Shown: positions 45,039 through 54,519 of the stretch, in pieces
How the letters are laid out: every line of letters starts with the position of its first letter
How positions within the stretch are numbered: position 1 is the stretch's first letter
Assembly (NCBI RefSeq): GCF_018596315.1
Contig: NZ_JAHEAG010000024.1
Coordinates: forward strand, 1 to 64,000
DNA from: Bradyrhizobium sp. SRL28
GTDB lineage: Bacteria; Pseudomonadota; Alphaproteobacteria; Rhizobiales; Xanthobacteraceae
Length of the DNA stretch: 64,000 nucleotides
Direction of reading: 5' to 3'
Program-made: the position numbers and the translations under genes
Notes under the pieces: model-generated
Seen by the model: only the letters and a program-made list of their open reading frames with translations
What the model was told of the DNA's origin: nothing
Databases searched by the model: none

Positions 45039-46076
45039 ATGGTCGATGCATCAGTAGCACGTCGGCTCGTCGACGAGATGATATTCAATCTGCCGAAGCA
45101 TGACCCGGGACAAAGGCCGGTTCACACGATCGGCGTAGGCGTGGACGCCTATTTCACGGCGTCGGATGTGGCGCACAAGTATTGCATCGCGGAGCACTTC
45201 AGCGGAGAGCGCATTTGCGCGAAGGTGCGATTCTCCAACGCGCCCGGGGGGCCGGAGCAGCATGATGGACGGTCCGACGTCCGGGGAATGGCGACACGCT
45301 TCCTCCTGCCGAGCGGGGCGGCAACCGACCTGATCGCCACGACACTCCGCGAATTCTTCGCCCGCGATGTCGACGACTTTTCCAAGTTCACCAAGCTCGA
45401 CAAGCATGAGCCATATCAAAGGGAATCCCCGTGGCGAAAGATTCTCGACTTGCTGTGGCTCAAGGTTCCTCGTCGAGACCCGTATCCGGGCGAAAAAACG
45501 AACGCCAGTGCGGGAATATTGAGTTACGCCAATCAGCACCGGTTCGCCCAGCTAGCGGTGTTCGAGGCCAAGATGATCGGCGCCCCGGTGAGCTATGTCC
45601 GTGCGGCCTATCACGCCATCCACACTTTCATAGTGGAAGGTGAAAATGGCGTTCGTCGCCCCGTTCGTTTTTCCTGGCAACCGGTCGCAGGCGTTCGCAA
45701 CACCGATCCTGATGCCCTGCCGGACGATGATTATCTGCGCCAGGAACTCGACCATCGGCTGAAGCGGTGGCCGGTCCGGTTCGTGCTGATGATGACAATC
45801 GGCGAAGCGGGCGATGCGATCGATGATCCCACGCGTCCCTGGCCCGCCAGGCGAGTCCGGGTCATTATGGGCACCCTCACGCTCACCGGTGTCCCCAAGG
45901 ATCAGGCCACCGCGGGCGAACGCATCAGTTTCAATCCGTGGCGACTCGTGCGTGGAATCGAACCCTCCGGGGATCCGATCCTCCGTGCCCGTCGGGACGC
46001 CTACGAAGTCTCGCGTAAAATGCGCGGCGGCACTGCCTGCCCCTTCTCCAACTGGAGTTGCGCTGATGGCGAATGA
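45039..46076 (+). CDS. catalase-like heme protein (small, SrpA-related)
   Basis: 345 aa from MVDASVARRL, chosen because GGAG precedes it by 6 bases; an ATG 5 codons earlier is possible. Catalase-fold signs: VRFSNAPGGPEQHDGRSDVR followed by GMATRF, the YHAIHTFIVEG segment, and near the end ISFNPWRLVRGIEPSGDPIL with the proximal-Tyr-like RDAYEVSR. No signal peptide. It probably acts as a peroxidase, like other minimal catalases. First gene of a three-gene overlapping operon with an unknown protein and a DyP peroxidase. Confidence 0.82.
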   Translation: MVDASVARRLVDEMIFNLPKHDPGQRPVHTIGVGVDAYFTASDVAHKYCIAEHFSGERICAKVRFSNAPGGPEQHDGRSDVRGMATRFLLPSGAATDLIATTLREFFARDVDDFSKFTKLDKHEPYQRESPWRKILDLLWLKVPRRDPYPGEKTNASAGILSYANQHRFAQLAVFEAKMIGAPVSYVRAAYHAIHTFIVEGENGVRRPVRFSWQPVAGVRNTDPDALPDDDYLRQELDHRLKRWPVRFVLMMTIGEAGDAIDDPTRPWPARRVRVIMGTLTLTGVPKDQATAGERISFNPWRLVRGIEPSGDPILRARRDAYEVSRKMRGGTACPFSNWSCADGE

Positions 46077-46797
46077 CGAAAGTTGGCTCGATCGATTTGT
46101 GAACAAGCTGCACAAGAAGCCGAAACCCTGGTTCAAGTATTTTGGGGCATACATCTTGGTGCCCATTTGGGCACGGCTCACGCCGGTGAAGCGTCTGCCC
46201 GGCGGTGCCCGCCCAGCCATCCAGCCCGGCGATAACGTGCAGAGCATGATGAACCTGATCATGCCGTTGAAGAGGGAGAACAGGTCGCCGATCGGCCGCG
46301 CGAAAGCAGCCCTGGCAATCGCGGAAAACAGGGATCAGATCTTTGCCGGATTGGACAATGTCGGCACGGTGCACTTTGCACGCTTCGTTATCGTCAACGA
46401 CAATATTTGCATGTTCTCCTTCTATGACGGGGACTTCACCAACTACATTCGCGACTTTATCGCCACGATCGGCGGTGCGTTCAACGACGTGGTCAAGCTC
46501 GTCGAAGGAGGAGATGCCTTGATCCCTTGCGAGGAGAATGTCGAGGCGTTCATCCAATGGATACACGAGCACGATCTGTACCAGGTGCCGGACACCCCCA
46601 CCGATTTTCTGAGAGACCAGGAAGACTTGAATGGAGACAAGGCCGTGTCACCCGTCAATGACGATCTGACCCTGCTTCCACGCAAGCTGGTGCTGCAGCT
46701 TCGCGCCAACGCGAACGTCTCGCTTGGCAGCGGCTACCGGGCCTATCCCGGATTTTCGGTAGCCCAAGTCCGCAAAAAACTCGAGTTAGGCTGGTGA
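46066..46797 (+). CDS. unknown protein between two heme peroxidase genes
   Basis: 243 aa from MANDESWLDRFVNKLHKKPK, with GGAG 10 bases before. It overlaps the catalase-like gene by 11 bases and the DyP gene by 4 (GTGA), so all three are translationally coupled. The reading suggests a soluble alpha/beta protein: MMNLIMPLKRENRSPIGRAK, then GTVHFARFVIVNDNICMFSF and YDGDFTNYIRDFIATIGGAF, reminiscent of a ferredoxin-like (EthD or DyP-like) fold. I recognise no named family. Its placement suggests a partner or third member of the peroxidase set. Confidence 0.78.
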   Translation: MANDESWLDRFVNKLHKKPKPWFKYFGAYILVPIWARLTPVKRLPGGARPAIQPGDNVQSMMNLIMPLKRENRSPIGRAKAALAIAENRDQIFAGLDNVGTVHFARFVIVNDNICMFSFYDGDFTNYIRDFIATIGGAFNDVVKLVEGGDALIPCEENVEAFIQWIHEHDLYQVPDTPTDFLRDQEDLNGDKAVSPVNDDLTLLPRKLVLQLRANANVSLGSGYRAYPGFSVAQVRKKLELGW

Positions 46798-48224
46798 GTG
46801 CCATGATCAACCTCGCTGATCTGCAGGGCAATATCCTGCGCGGCTACACGAAGAAGCCGCACGTGCGCTACCTCATCCTGGAAGTCGCCGAACCCGGCGC
46901 AGCCCGGCGCTGGCTCGCCGATTCCGTATCGGGCCGCAACGGTGTCCCGCAGATCACGAGCGGGGACTGGGGGAAAAACAAGCCAGATACCTGTTTCAAC
47001 ATTGGCCTGACCTATGAGGGATTGCGCGCCCTCGGCACGCCCAGCGCTTCGCTTAAAATGTTCCCGAACGAATTCGTTGAAGGCATGACCGCCCGCGCCG
47101 TGAAGCTCGGGGACGTCGGGCGGAGCGCGCCGGAAAAGTGGCCAGCTCCGTTCAACGAGCCCAAGCGGATCCATCTCATCGCGACCATCTACGCCGAGAA
47201 GGTCGAGCAGCTGGACGTAGACCAGGAACGCGCGCTCACCGACGTAAAGGCCTTCAAACTGCTCGACACTCGCGAGGGATATAATTTCCCGGGCGACTTT
47301 GTTCACTTCGGGTATCGCGACAACATCACGCAGCCGAGGTTCGAGGGGGTTCCCGACTCGCAGCGCTATCCCGACCGACAACCCAAGGCGCCGCTCGGCA
47401 CCGTGTTGCTGGGACATCCGACCAACCTGGAAGGCTTGATGTGGCGGGTTCCTGAGCCCGCAGAGTTGGGACACAACGGCACCTTCAACGCCTTTCGCGT
47501 GCTGAAGCAGGATGTGGCAGGCTTCGAGAGGTATCTCGATCACGCCGCATTCTATCTGTTCGTGCACCCGAAAGGCGGCGAGCTGCTGCCGCACGGTGAT
47601 GAAGAGAAAATCGGCAAAGGCCCGTCACGTCATACGGCTCTGCGCGAGATCGTCGCCGCCAACCTGTGCGGCCGGTGGCGCGATGGCACGCCGCTGGCAC
47701 TGTCTGCGGATGCACCTGATCCCAACGAGAACCTCACGAACTTTGACTACGTTGGCGTTGGCGATGCCCGCTGTCCCCATGGAGCCCATATCCGCCGGTG
47801 CAACCCGCGAGGCGGGCAGATTGTGCAGAGGATAGCGAATAACAGCCGGCGCCTTGTTCGGCGTGGCGTGCCCTATGGACCACCCTATGATCCGGCGAAC
47901 CCCTATGATCCGGCGAAGCCTTATGACGGGGACGAACCGGAACGGGGCCTGCTCGGCAACTTCATAGGCGCGAGCCTCGGCGCCCAGTTCGAGGCCATGT
48001 CCTGCGATTGGCTGAATCTTGGCCTGCAGGATCCGCGCATCACCGGCTCCAACGATCCGATCTCAGGCACCAACGATCCCGGCACGAGCTGGTTCGACTT
48101 GCCGCTCAAATCCGGCGGTACGATCCGGTTGCCGGGATTTCCGGAGTTTGTCTCGACGCGGGGCGGCGCCTATATGTTCCTGCCGAGCCTCGCGGCGATC
48201 CAATATTTGGCGGATCTGCGATGA
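46794..48224 (+). CDS. DyP-type heme peroxidase
   Basis: 476 aa, GTG start overlapping the previous stop. DyP features: the distal motif HFGYRDNITQPRFEG (Asp176; the usual GxxDG Gly is Asn177) and the proximal segment DARCPHGAHIRRCNPRGGQI with candidate heme ligand His332. The C-terminal GFPEFVSTRGGAYMFLPSLA is also typical. It lacks a Tat signal, so it is probably cytoplasmic. It oxidises organic substrates with H2O2; its true substrate is unknown. A YDPANPYDPAKPYD repeat at about residues 366-379 is an odd loop. Confidence 0.88.
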   Translation: MSAMINLADLQGNILRGYTKKPHVRYLILEVAEPGAARRWLADSVSGRNGVPQITSGDWGKNKPDTCFNIGLTYEGLRALGTPSASLKMFPNEFVEGMTARAVKLGDVGRSAPEKWPAPFNEPKRIHLIATIYAEKVEQLDVDQERALTDVKAFKLLDTREGYNFPGDFVHFGYRDNITQPRFEGVPDSQRYPDRQPKAPLGTVLLGHPTNLEGLMWRVPEPAELGHNGTFNAFRVLKQDVAGFERYLDHAAFYLFVHPKGGELLPHGDEEKIGKGPSRHTALREIVAANLCGRWRDGTPLALSADAPDPNENLTNFDYVGVGDARCPHGAHIRRCNPRGGQIVQRIANNSRRLVRRGVPYGPPYDPANPYDPAKPYDGDEPERGLLGNFIGASLGAQFEAMSCDWLNLGLQDPRITGSNDPISGTNDPGTSWFDLPLKSGGTIRLPGFPEFVSTRGGAYMFLPSLAAIQYLADLR

Positions 48225-48260
48225 TGTGAGTCGGCCCAAACAGGCCGAGGGCATTCGGCA

Positions 48261-51200
48261 CTAGTTCAATACTTTCACCAGGTCATCAGCCTCGCGCAGA
48301 TCGTGGGAAGTTTCCGCGGACGCAAATTTCGCCCGGGTCGATATCAGCAGGTCTCGGGCTTCGGCGCGTCCGGATGCGCTCTCGCCGGCGCTGAGCAAGT
48401 GCGCGATGGTGATCGCCGTGCGCAATTCCCAACCGACCGCCCCGAGCTTTCTGGCAGAGGCAAGCGAGCGTTTGAACAAGCGCATGGCAGCCCGGTCGTC
48501 TCGCAATGGTTCGCGACACAGCAGCGAGCCGTGGATCCGATAAATCTCGGGAGCGGCCCAGCGCTCGCCGGTTTTCTTCACCAGGGACTCAGCCGAAGCA
48601 GCGAAGCTTCGAGCCCTTTCTATCTCGCCAATTCGTCCGAATTCCGTAGCAAGCAGAATTCGATAGAGCGGCATCTGAATGCACCGGTTCTCGGCCGGTA
48701 GCTTGCCGAGCAAGCCGCATAATTGTTCGAGCACTTCCGGCGCGGGGCCTCGTGCCGCCAACGCAGCGGTTGCCCACAACGGGCCGATGACCCGGTACAT
48801 CGGATAGCCATACTCATCAGCGACCTTCAGACCGCGCTTTACGCTGGCAAGGTTTGCTGAAAGATCGCCCTCATACCAGTGATCGGAGACGCCAAGAATG
48901 GAGACAAAAGCCAGCATGAACGGATGCCCGATCTCGTTCGCGAGCTGCCGCGCCGTCTCACAGCACTCTCTGGCCCGGCCGGGCCGGCCCAACAGCCATT
49001 CGATGTGCCCGGAATAGACGAGCGATACGATCAATGGATCATGCTGATAGATCTGGACCAGCTTGCCGTGCTCACGGGGATTGTAGCGGGCGCTGATCTG
49101 TGCCGCGAGCTCACTCGCTTGCTCCAGACGACCGAGAAAGAAATTGGCGATCACGGCAGCGGTGTACGCCATGAGGATGGCCTCGTCGTCGCGCCACTCC
49201 TCGGCCCGCCGGACGAAATCCTGCGCATGCTTGAGGCCCTTGGTGAGCTCGCAGTTGACCAGTTTGGCTATGGTGCTTCCCCACAGGACCGTCACCTTCT
49301 CGCGAATAGTGCCATGGCTCTCGCAAAGCTTGAGTGCACGAGCGTAGGGGCCATAGACGTTCGGATCGGACCACCCGGCGTTGGCAGTGTATGCCATCGC
49401 CAAATTGGATTGCAGGGCGATTTCGGCTTCGTAACGCCGTGGCGACGCGGGCAGCTTCGGTATCAGCGAGAGGCCCTCGCGAAGATGAGCGACGGCTTCC
49501 TTGGTGGCAGAACTGCGGAGCGCGGATTTGCCCGCCTGAAGCCAGGCCTCGATCGCTTCCGGAATGTTGCCTGCGCGTGCATAATGATAGCCTAGCACCG
49601 CCGGCTGGCTGCTTTCTCCAATGGCGGCTTCCTGGAGCAGCCACGATGCGACGCGCGCATGGAGCTCACGCCTTTCCTCCATGAGCAAGGAGGAGTAGGC
49701 GACTTCCTGTATCATCGCGTGCTTGAACGTGAAGACCGTGCCTTGAGACTCCTCGCTACGATACACAATCCCGGCTCTCTCGAGTGCCCGCAACGAGTCT
49801 TTCAGCGTTTGGCCTCTACCTGGAAGCACGCTGGAAATGCCTTCATAGTTGAAGCGCCTTCCGAAAACAGAGGCGATCTGGGCGACGCGCTTGGCGGGAC
49901 CGAGACGGTCAAGGCGCTCCATCAGTGAATCTTGAATACTTGCCGGCACCAGAGGCGGCAACTTCCCGCTCGGCACAGGGCTCTCAGCGGCCAGCGGGAC
50001 CGCCGCACCGGAATCGACGACGGCCCGCGTAAACTCCTCGACAAAGAGTGGCACGCCGTCGGTTCTTTCCACGATCTGGCTGGTAATCCGGCGCGGTACC
50101 AAATCGCTGCCCGCGACGGCTGCGACCATCTGCTCGACTTCATGCACTGCCAGTTTTTGCAGAGCAATCCGTCGAATTGCCGGGCCTGACAACCAGTCGG
50201 CCCTGTAATCTTCGCGATGCGTGATCAGGACCATGATCCGCTCGCCAGGACAGTTAGCTACCACGCGTACCAGCAGTTCGATGGTGGTCGGGTCCATCCA
50301 CTGGACGTCCTCGAAGATTACGAGGACCGGCCGCTGGCGCGAGGCGGCGATAAGGACATCGATGATCACCTGAAAGCCACGCTCGCGCTCCGAAGGAGAT
50401 CCGAAATCCGCGGGCTCGTATCCCAAGCATGCGGGTATCGACAGCACCGCTCCGTAGTAGCGAAGCGCCTGCTCGACATCGGTGGCGGCTCTTGCCAAAA
50501 GCGAACGCAATTTTGCCAATGCGAGGTCCGCGTCGTCGGTCTCCTGGATGCCGGTGGCGCGCGTGAGCCGCTCGATTTCCGGGGCAAGCGGCGTATTGAG
50601 GTGGAACGGCGAACATTGCAGCGACAGAACTTCACGTGGAGACGCATCAAGGGAGCTGCGGAACTGGCGGATCAAACGTGACTTGCCGATGCCGGGTTCA
50701 CCGGAAATAACGCCGACCTGCCCCGAGCCGGCGAGACTCTGCTGCCACATCTCGGCAAGCAATGCACTTTCGCTGGTTCGGTCTATCATCGGGGCAAGCG
50801 GCGACCTCCGCGCGCGGTCGAACCTGCTTTCGCTGGACGCAAGCGCCTCTGCACGCCAGGCCTCGACCGGCTCCTCCACGCCCTTGAGAGATCGCCGGCC
50901 AAGCGGCGCATAGCTGAACGTTCCGCGGGTCAGCTCGTGAGTGCTCGAGCCGACCACGACACCGTTCTCACTGGCGAGTCCTTGCAGGCGGGCAGCGACA
51001 TGTGCCGAGCTGCCGAACACTTCCCGTCGATCGGGGGGCTCCCCGGGCACGCTGCCGACGACGACCACCCCGGTGTTAACCCCGATGCGCACGCCCAGGC
51101 GAACGAAGCTACCGTCCGACAGCAGAAACTTTTGCTCCTTGATCGCCGCGGCAATCGCCAGAGAGGCGCGGACCGCGCGTTCAGGATCATTTTCATGGGC

Positions 51201-51482
51201 CTGCGGGACGCCAAAAAATGCGAGCAACCCGTCACCAATCATTCTGGCGATATGACCGCCATAGTGGCGAATCTGCTCGTCGCAGATATCGCGGTAAGTT
51301 CTGATAACCGCGAAGAACTCCTCGGGATCGATCCGCTCACTCAGGGGTGTCGAGCCGACGATGTCGATAAATGCCACGGTGAGCTGCCGGCGTTCGGCAT
51401 GCAGAGCTTCATTCTCGACATTCGGCGGCTCCTGCGTCCGCTGAAGTCCGCCCGAACCATCGGGCTTCGGATGGCTGCTCAT
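48261..51482 (-). CDS. class III adenylate/guanylate cyclase-AAA ATPase-TPR regulator
   Basis: 1073 aa. Residues about 30-210 form a class III cyclase domain (VAFIDIVGSTPLSERIDPEE; MIGDGLLAFFGVP supplies the second metal Asp; VRIGVNTGVVVVG). An AAA/STAND ATPase follows (VISGEPGIGKSRLIRQF; ILVIFEDVQWMDPTTIEL as Walker B), then about 450 residues of TPR-like helices. This three-part design is common in rhizobia; ligands and output are usually unknown. It is convergent with the DyP gene (36 bp between stops) and not obviously its regulator. Confidence 0.9.
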   Translation of the reverse strand: MSSHPKPDGSGGLQRTQEPPNVENEALHAERRQLTVAFIDIVGSTPLSERIDPEEFFAVIRTYRDICDEQIRHYGGHIARMIGDGLLAFFGVPQAHENDPERAVRASLAIAAAIKEQKFLLSDGSFVRLGVRIGVNTGVVVVGSVPGEPPDRREVFGSSAHVAARLQGLASENGVVVGSSTHELTRGTFSYAPLGRRSLKGVEEPVEAWRAEALASSESRFDRARRSPLAPMIDRTSESALLAEMWQQSLAGSGQVGVISGEPGIGKSRLIRQFRSSLDASPREVLSLQCSPFHLNTPLAPEIERLTRATGIQETDDADLALAKLRSLLARAATDVEQALRYYGAVLSIPACLGYEPADFGSPSERERGFQVIIDVLIAASRQRPVLVIFEDVQWMDPTTIELLVRVVANCPGERIMVLITHREDYRADWLSGPAIRRIALQKLAVHEVEQMVAAVAGSDLVPRRITSQIVERTDGVPLFVEEFTRAVVDSGAAVPLAAESPVPSGKLPPLVPASIQDSLMERLDRLGPAKRVAQIASVFGRRFNYEGISSVLPGRGQTLKDSLRALERAGIVYRSEESQGTVFTFKHAMIQEVAYSSLLMEERRELHARVASWLLQEAAIGESSQPAVLGYHYARAGNIPEAIEAWLQAGKSALRSSATKEAVAHLREGLSLIPKLPASPRRYEAEIALQSNLAMAYTANAGWSDPNVYGPYARALKLCESHGTIREKVTVLWGSTIAKLVNCELTKGLKHAQDFVRRAEEWRDDEAILMAYTAAVIANFFLGRLEQASELAAQISARYNPREHGKLVQIYQHDPLIVSLVYSGHIEWLLGRPGRARECCETARQLANEIGHPFMLAFVSILGVSDHWYEGDLSANLASVKRGLKVADEYGYPMYRVIGPLWATAALAARGPAPEVLEQLCGLLGKLPAENRCIQMPLYRILLATEFGRIGEIERARSFAASAESLVKKTGERWAAPEIYRIHGSLLCREPLRDDRAAMRLFKRSLASARKLGAVGWELRTAITIAHLLSAGESASGRAEARDLLISTRAKFASAETSHDLREADDLVKVLN

Positions 51483-52088
51483 GACCCACCATGTTCAATT
51501 TCCGCCGTACCTGCCGCGAGGCAAGATAGACGGCAAGCGCATCCGGTTGACGCTGCCGAGCGGCCTGTGCTCGGGCAGACAGTTCCAGGGATTGAACACC
51601 ATGTGCTCGCAGTCGTACAGCGCATTCTGCGTCAAAAGCTCGGCCTCGGAATGGCAATGCTTCCAGATCCCTCACAAGCGCTTCCTGGAGAAAGCTTTTC
51701 GATGGGCCCAAACGCAAACGTCCACCATCTGGTGTCCTCATTTTGACCACCGGGAGGACTGACCAAATAGCGCACGACCTTGTGCTCGCCGATCTTCGGG
51801 CTTTGGGGCCAGCAGCGGAAGTTGCCGCGAGGCCCGATGACTTCGCGTCCCGATTTTCTCATCCCAACGAGCGTTGATCTCATCGGCTCCGAAGAGTCGG
51901 AAAATCTAACGACATCCACTCCGAGCACCAGACTGCAGGCGAGGCGCACTACACGCGCAACTCAAACGATCACGTGCAACGCCGAAAAACTCAACGCTTG
52001 CGCGCGCAAAAATAGGCCTTTGAAGGTGAATGAGCTCACACCAAGAGCTCGAGCAGCAGGTCCATTTTGCTGGCTTGGGACGATCCAG
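51483..52088. other. 606-bp region without a supported gene
   Basis: Several short frames exist on both strands (for example plus 51481-51762 and minus 51632-51949), but none has a ribosome site, a recognised motif or convincing codon bias. The region must hold the promoter of the cyclase gene (leftward) and of the OpgC-like gene (rightward). GC content drops near 51900-52020. It may contain decayed coding sequence. Confidence 0.4.
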
Positions 52089-53228
52089 ATGCACGACCGA
52101 ATTACCATCCCCAAGTTAGCGGTCGGCGAGTTGCCGGAGCTGAAAGGCCATGGCCGCGACCTGCGAATAGATGCCTGCCGAGGCATCGCGCTGTGGTGCA
52201 TCTTTCTTGACCATGTTCCCAACAACATCGGAACTTGGCTGACGCTGCGGAACTACGGCTTCAGCGATGCCGCGGAAGTTTTCATGTTCATCTCGGGCGT
52301 AACCTGCGCGCTGGCTTACGGCAGAGCATGGCGCTGCGAGGGCTGGACCGGAGTGATCAGCCGAACGCTGCGGCGGAGCTGGGACATTTATGTCGCGTTT
52401 CTGCTGCTCACGCTCGCCTGCGTCATCCTGGTTCACCTCGCAGGCAGCCTTGCTGACGAGAGCAATACGCGTATCTTGTTGGACCATCCCGGCGCAACGC
52501 TCGCGCGCGCGGCAATCCTGCAATACCGTCCCGTCAATACCGACGTGTTGGCGGTGTTCGTGCTGCTTCACCTCTTGTTCGCGCCGCTGCTGTGGCTGCT
52601 GCTGCGAGCGCCGAACGCGACGCTGGGCGCCTCGCTGGTGCTTTATGCGCTGGTGCACTCCTTTGGCTGGACCGTCCCGGCTTGGCCGAACGGCCACTGG
52701 GCCTTCAATCCGCTGGCCTGGCAGCTACTGTTCGTGCTTGGCGCGTGGTGGATGATCGACGAGGACAAGAAGGTCCCGCCGTGGGTGACGTCACGCACGA
52801 CGCTTATACTTGCCGTCTTGTATCTGCTCTTCAGCCTAGTCATCGCATTGAGCTGGCGCATCAAGCCGCTGGAAGCACTGATTCCGCAGGAGCTGGCGAG
52901 ACTGCTTTACCCATTGGATAAATCGAATCTCGATCCATTGCGACTGCTGCATTTTTTGGCCATCGCAGTTTTGGCGGCATGGCTCGTGCCTCGCAATTGG
53001 CGAGGGCTGACGACGCCGATAATGCGCGGCGCGATCCGCTGTGGCCAGAACTCGCTGCCAATCTATTGCCTCGGCGTTCTGCTGACGTTCGCCAGCCACA
53101 TGGTGCTGCTCGACATTTCAGACGGACTTGCGATGCAGATAGCATTGAGTCTCGCTGGCATCGCAGCGATGATCGCAACCGCAACACTGCTGAACTCGAT
53201 CAGCATTAAACCCAGGCAGCGATCGTAG
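52089..53228 (+). CDS. OpgC-family membrane protein
   Basis: 379 aa with about ten membrane helices. The N-terminus DLRIDACRGIALWCIFLDHV then PNNIGTWLTLRNYGFSDAAE and VFMFISGVTCALAYG is the OpgC signature (acyltransferase-like membrane protein that adds succinyl groups to osmoregulated periplasmic glucans). The start MHDRITIPKLAVGELPELKG is the first ATG giving this N-terminus; about 100 codons of open frame upstream lack family similarity. No glucan synthase gene is in the window. Confidence 0.85.
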   Translation: MHDRITIPKLAVGELPELKGHGRDLRIDACRGIALWCIFLDHVPNNIGTWLTLRNYGFSDAAEVFMFISGVTCALAYGRAWRCEGWTGVISRTLRRSWDIYVAFLLLTLACVILVHLAGSLADESNTRILLDHPGATLARAAILQYRPVNTDVLAVFVLLHLLFAPLLWLLLRAPNATLGASLVLYALVHSFGWTVPAWPNGHWAFNPLAWQLLFVLGAWWMIDEDKKVPPWVTSRTTLILAVLYLLFSLVIALSWRIKPLEALIPQELARLLYPLDKSNLDPLRLLHFLAIAVLAAWLVPRNWRGLTTPIMRGAIRCGQNSLPIYCLGVLLTFASHMVLLDISDGLAMQIALSLAGIAAMIATATLLNSISIKPRQRS

Positions 53229-53315
53229 TATCTGGGCCCGCTTTACTTCCAACAGCGGATTCATGGCTACGCCGTCGCTGGGTTACCCTTCAGTCGGTTT
53301 TTATGACTAAGCGTC

Positions 53316-54356
53316 CTAGCGCTTGCCCGGCTTCATCTGATCCGGTCCGCCGAACAGATCGGCGACCCAGCGGCTTGACGGATGTGCGGCGCAGAAGGTC
53401 AGAATTGCCAGCGTGATCGGCACGCCGATGAAGGTGCCGAACAGGCCCCACAAGAACGTCCAGAAGAAGATCGCGAACAGCACGACAACAGGCGAAATCG
53501 ACAACATGGAGCCGGCCACCCGCGGCTCGATGTAGCTGCCGACCACGAACTGAATGACATTCAGGCAGACGAAGACGCCAAGCACCGCCGGCCAGCTCTC
53601 GAACTGCGTCATCGCCAGCAAGGTCGGGAACAGCGTTGCGACGAAAGGACCGATGAACGGGATATAGTTGAGCACGAAGGCAATCACGCCCCACTCCAAT
53701 GCGAACGGCAATCCGGCTACCCACGCGAATGCGCCCACCAACAGGCCCGTCACCGCGCTCATCTGCGTCCGCACCACGAGATACTTTCGGAATTTCGCCG
53801 CCGTCGCCGCGCTGCCCTCGAGCAGCACGCGGGCTGCGACAGGATTATCCAGCCGCTCGATCCGTTGCCTGACGTTCTCGACCTCAAGAAGCCCCAGCAT
53901 GACGTAAAGCAGCGCAATCACCCAGAAGGTGAGCGTGGTGTTGACACGCCCGGTGACATACTGCGTGGCGCGCAGGAGCCAGCTTACGTTGAAATGTTCG
54001 GCCCACAGTCCGGCGACCGAAACGCCATGGCCGTCCAGCCAGGTCACCATCGCATCATAGAGGGCCTGGTACCGCGGCAGATCGGCGACCAGTGACCGTC
54101 CTACGCGACCAAATCCCCAGGCCGCGAGCGAGGCGAAGCTGAGACAGATCGCCACCGTGAGGATGACGGTGATCGCCAGCGCGGCAAGCTTCGGCAGCCA
54201 CGATTGCAGCCACTTCTGGACCGGCCACACGATGGCGATGATGAAAAGGGCCGCAACCAGCGGCGCGAACACTTGCCTCGCCTGGGCCGCCGCCGCAGCG
54301 ACCAGGACCGCCGCGATGATTCCGGTTGCGGTCTTCAGCCCGAGGTTTACCCCCAT
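53316..54356 (-). CDS. AI-2E family transporter (PerM/YdiK-like)
   Basis: 346 aa from MGVNLGLKTATGIIAAVLVA, with AAGGA 9 bases before the ATG. About eight membrane helices and the family stretch ALEWGVIAFVLNYIPFIGPF, then VGSYIEPRVAGSMLSISPVV and LWGLFGTFIGVPI are present. The family includes TqsA and YdiK, exporters of uncertain substrate, and also Na+/H+ antiporters. The 30 upstream codons of open frame are not used. Confidence 0.87.
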   Translation of the reverse strand: MGVNLGLKTATGIIAAVLVAAAAAQARQVFAPLVAALFIIAIVWPVQKWLQSWLPKLAALAITVILTVAICLSFASLAAWGFGRVGRSLVADLPRYQALYDAMVTWLDGHGVSVAGLWAEHFNVSWLLRATQYVTGRVNTTLTFWVIALLYVMLGLLEVENVRQRIERLDNPVAARVLLEGSAATAAKFRKYLVVRTQMSAVTGLLVGAFAWVAGLPFALEWGVIAFVLNYIPFIGPFVATLFPTLLAMTQFESWPAVLGVFVCLNVIQFVVGSYIEPRVAGSMLSISPVVVLFAIFFWTFLWGLFGTFIGVPITLAILTFCAAHPSSRWVADLFGGPDQMKPGKR

Positions 54357-54519
54357 TTTTGGGTTCCTTCGACCTTCCAGCAATCCGAGATTGTCAGCTG
54401 CGTCATGCCGCGGCAAGAGCGAAACACCAAGCGTGACTGGCGTCACGTACCGCGATGCGGCTGCGGTTTAGCGTCCCCGCAGCAATTCTCGCCACGAGAT
54501 TCTTTTGAGGAACGCTGCC

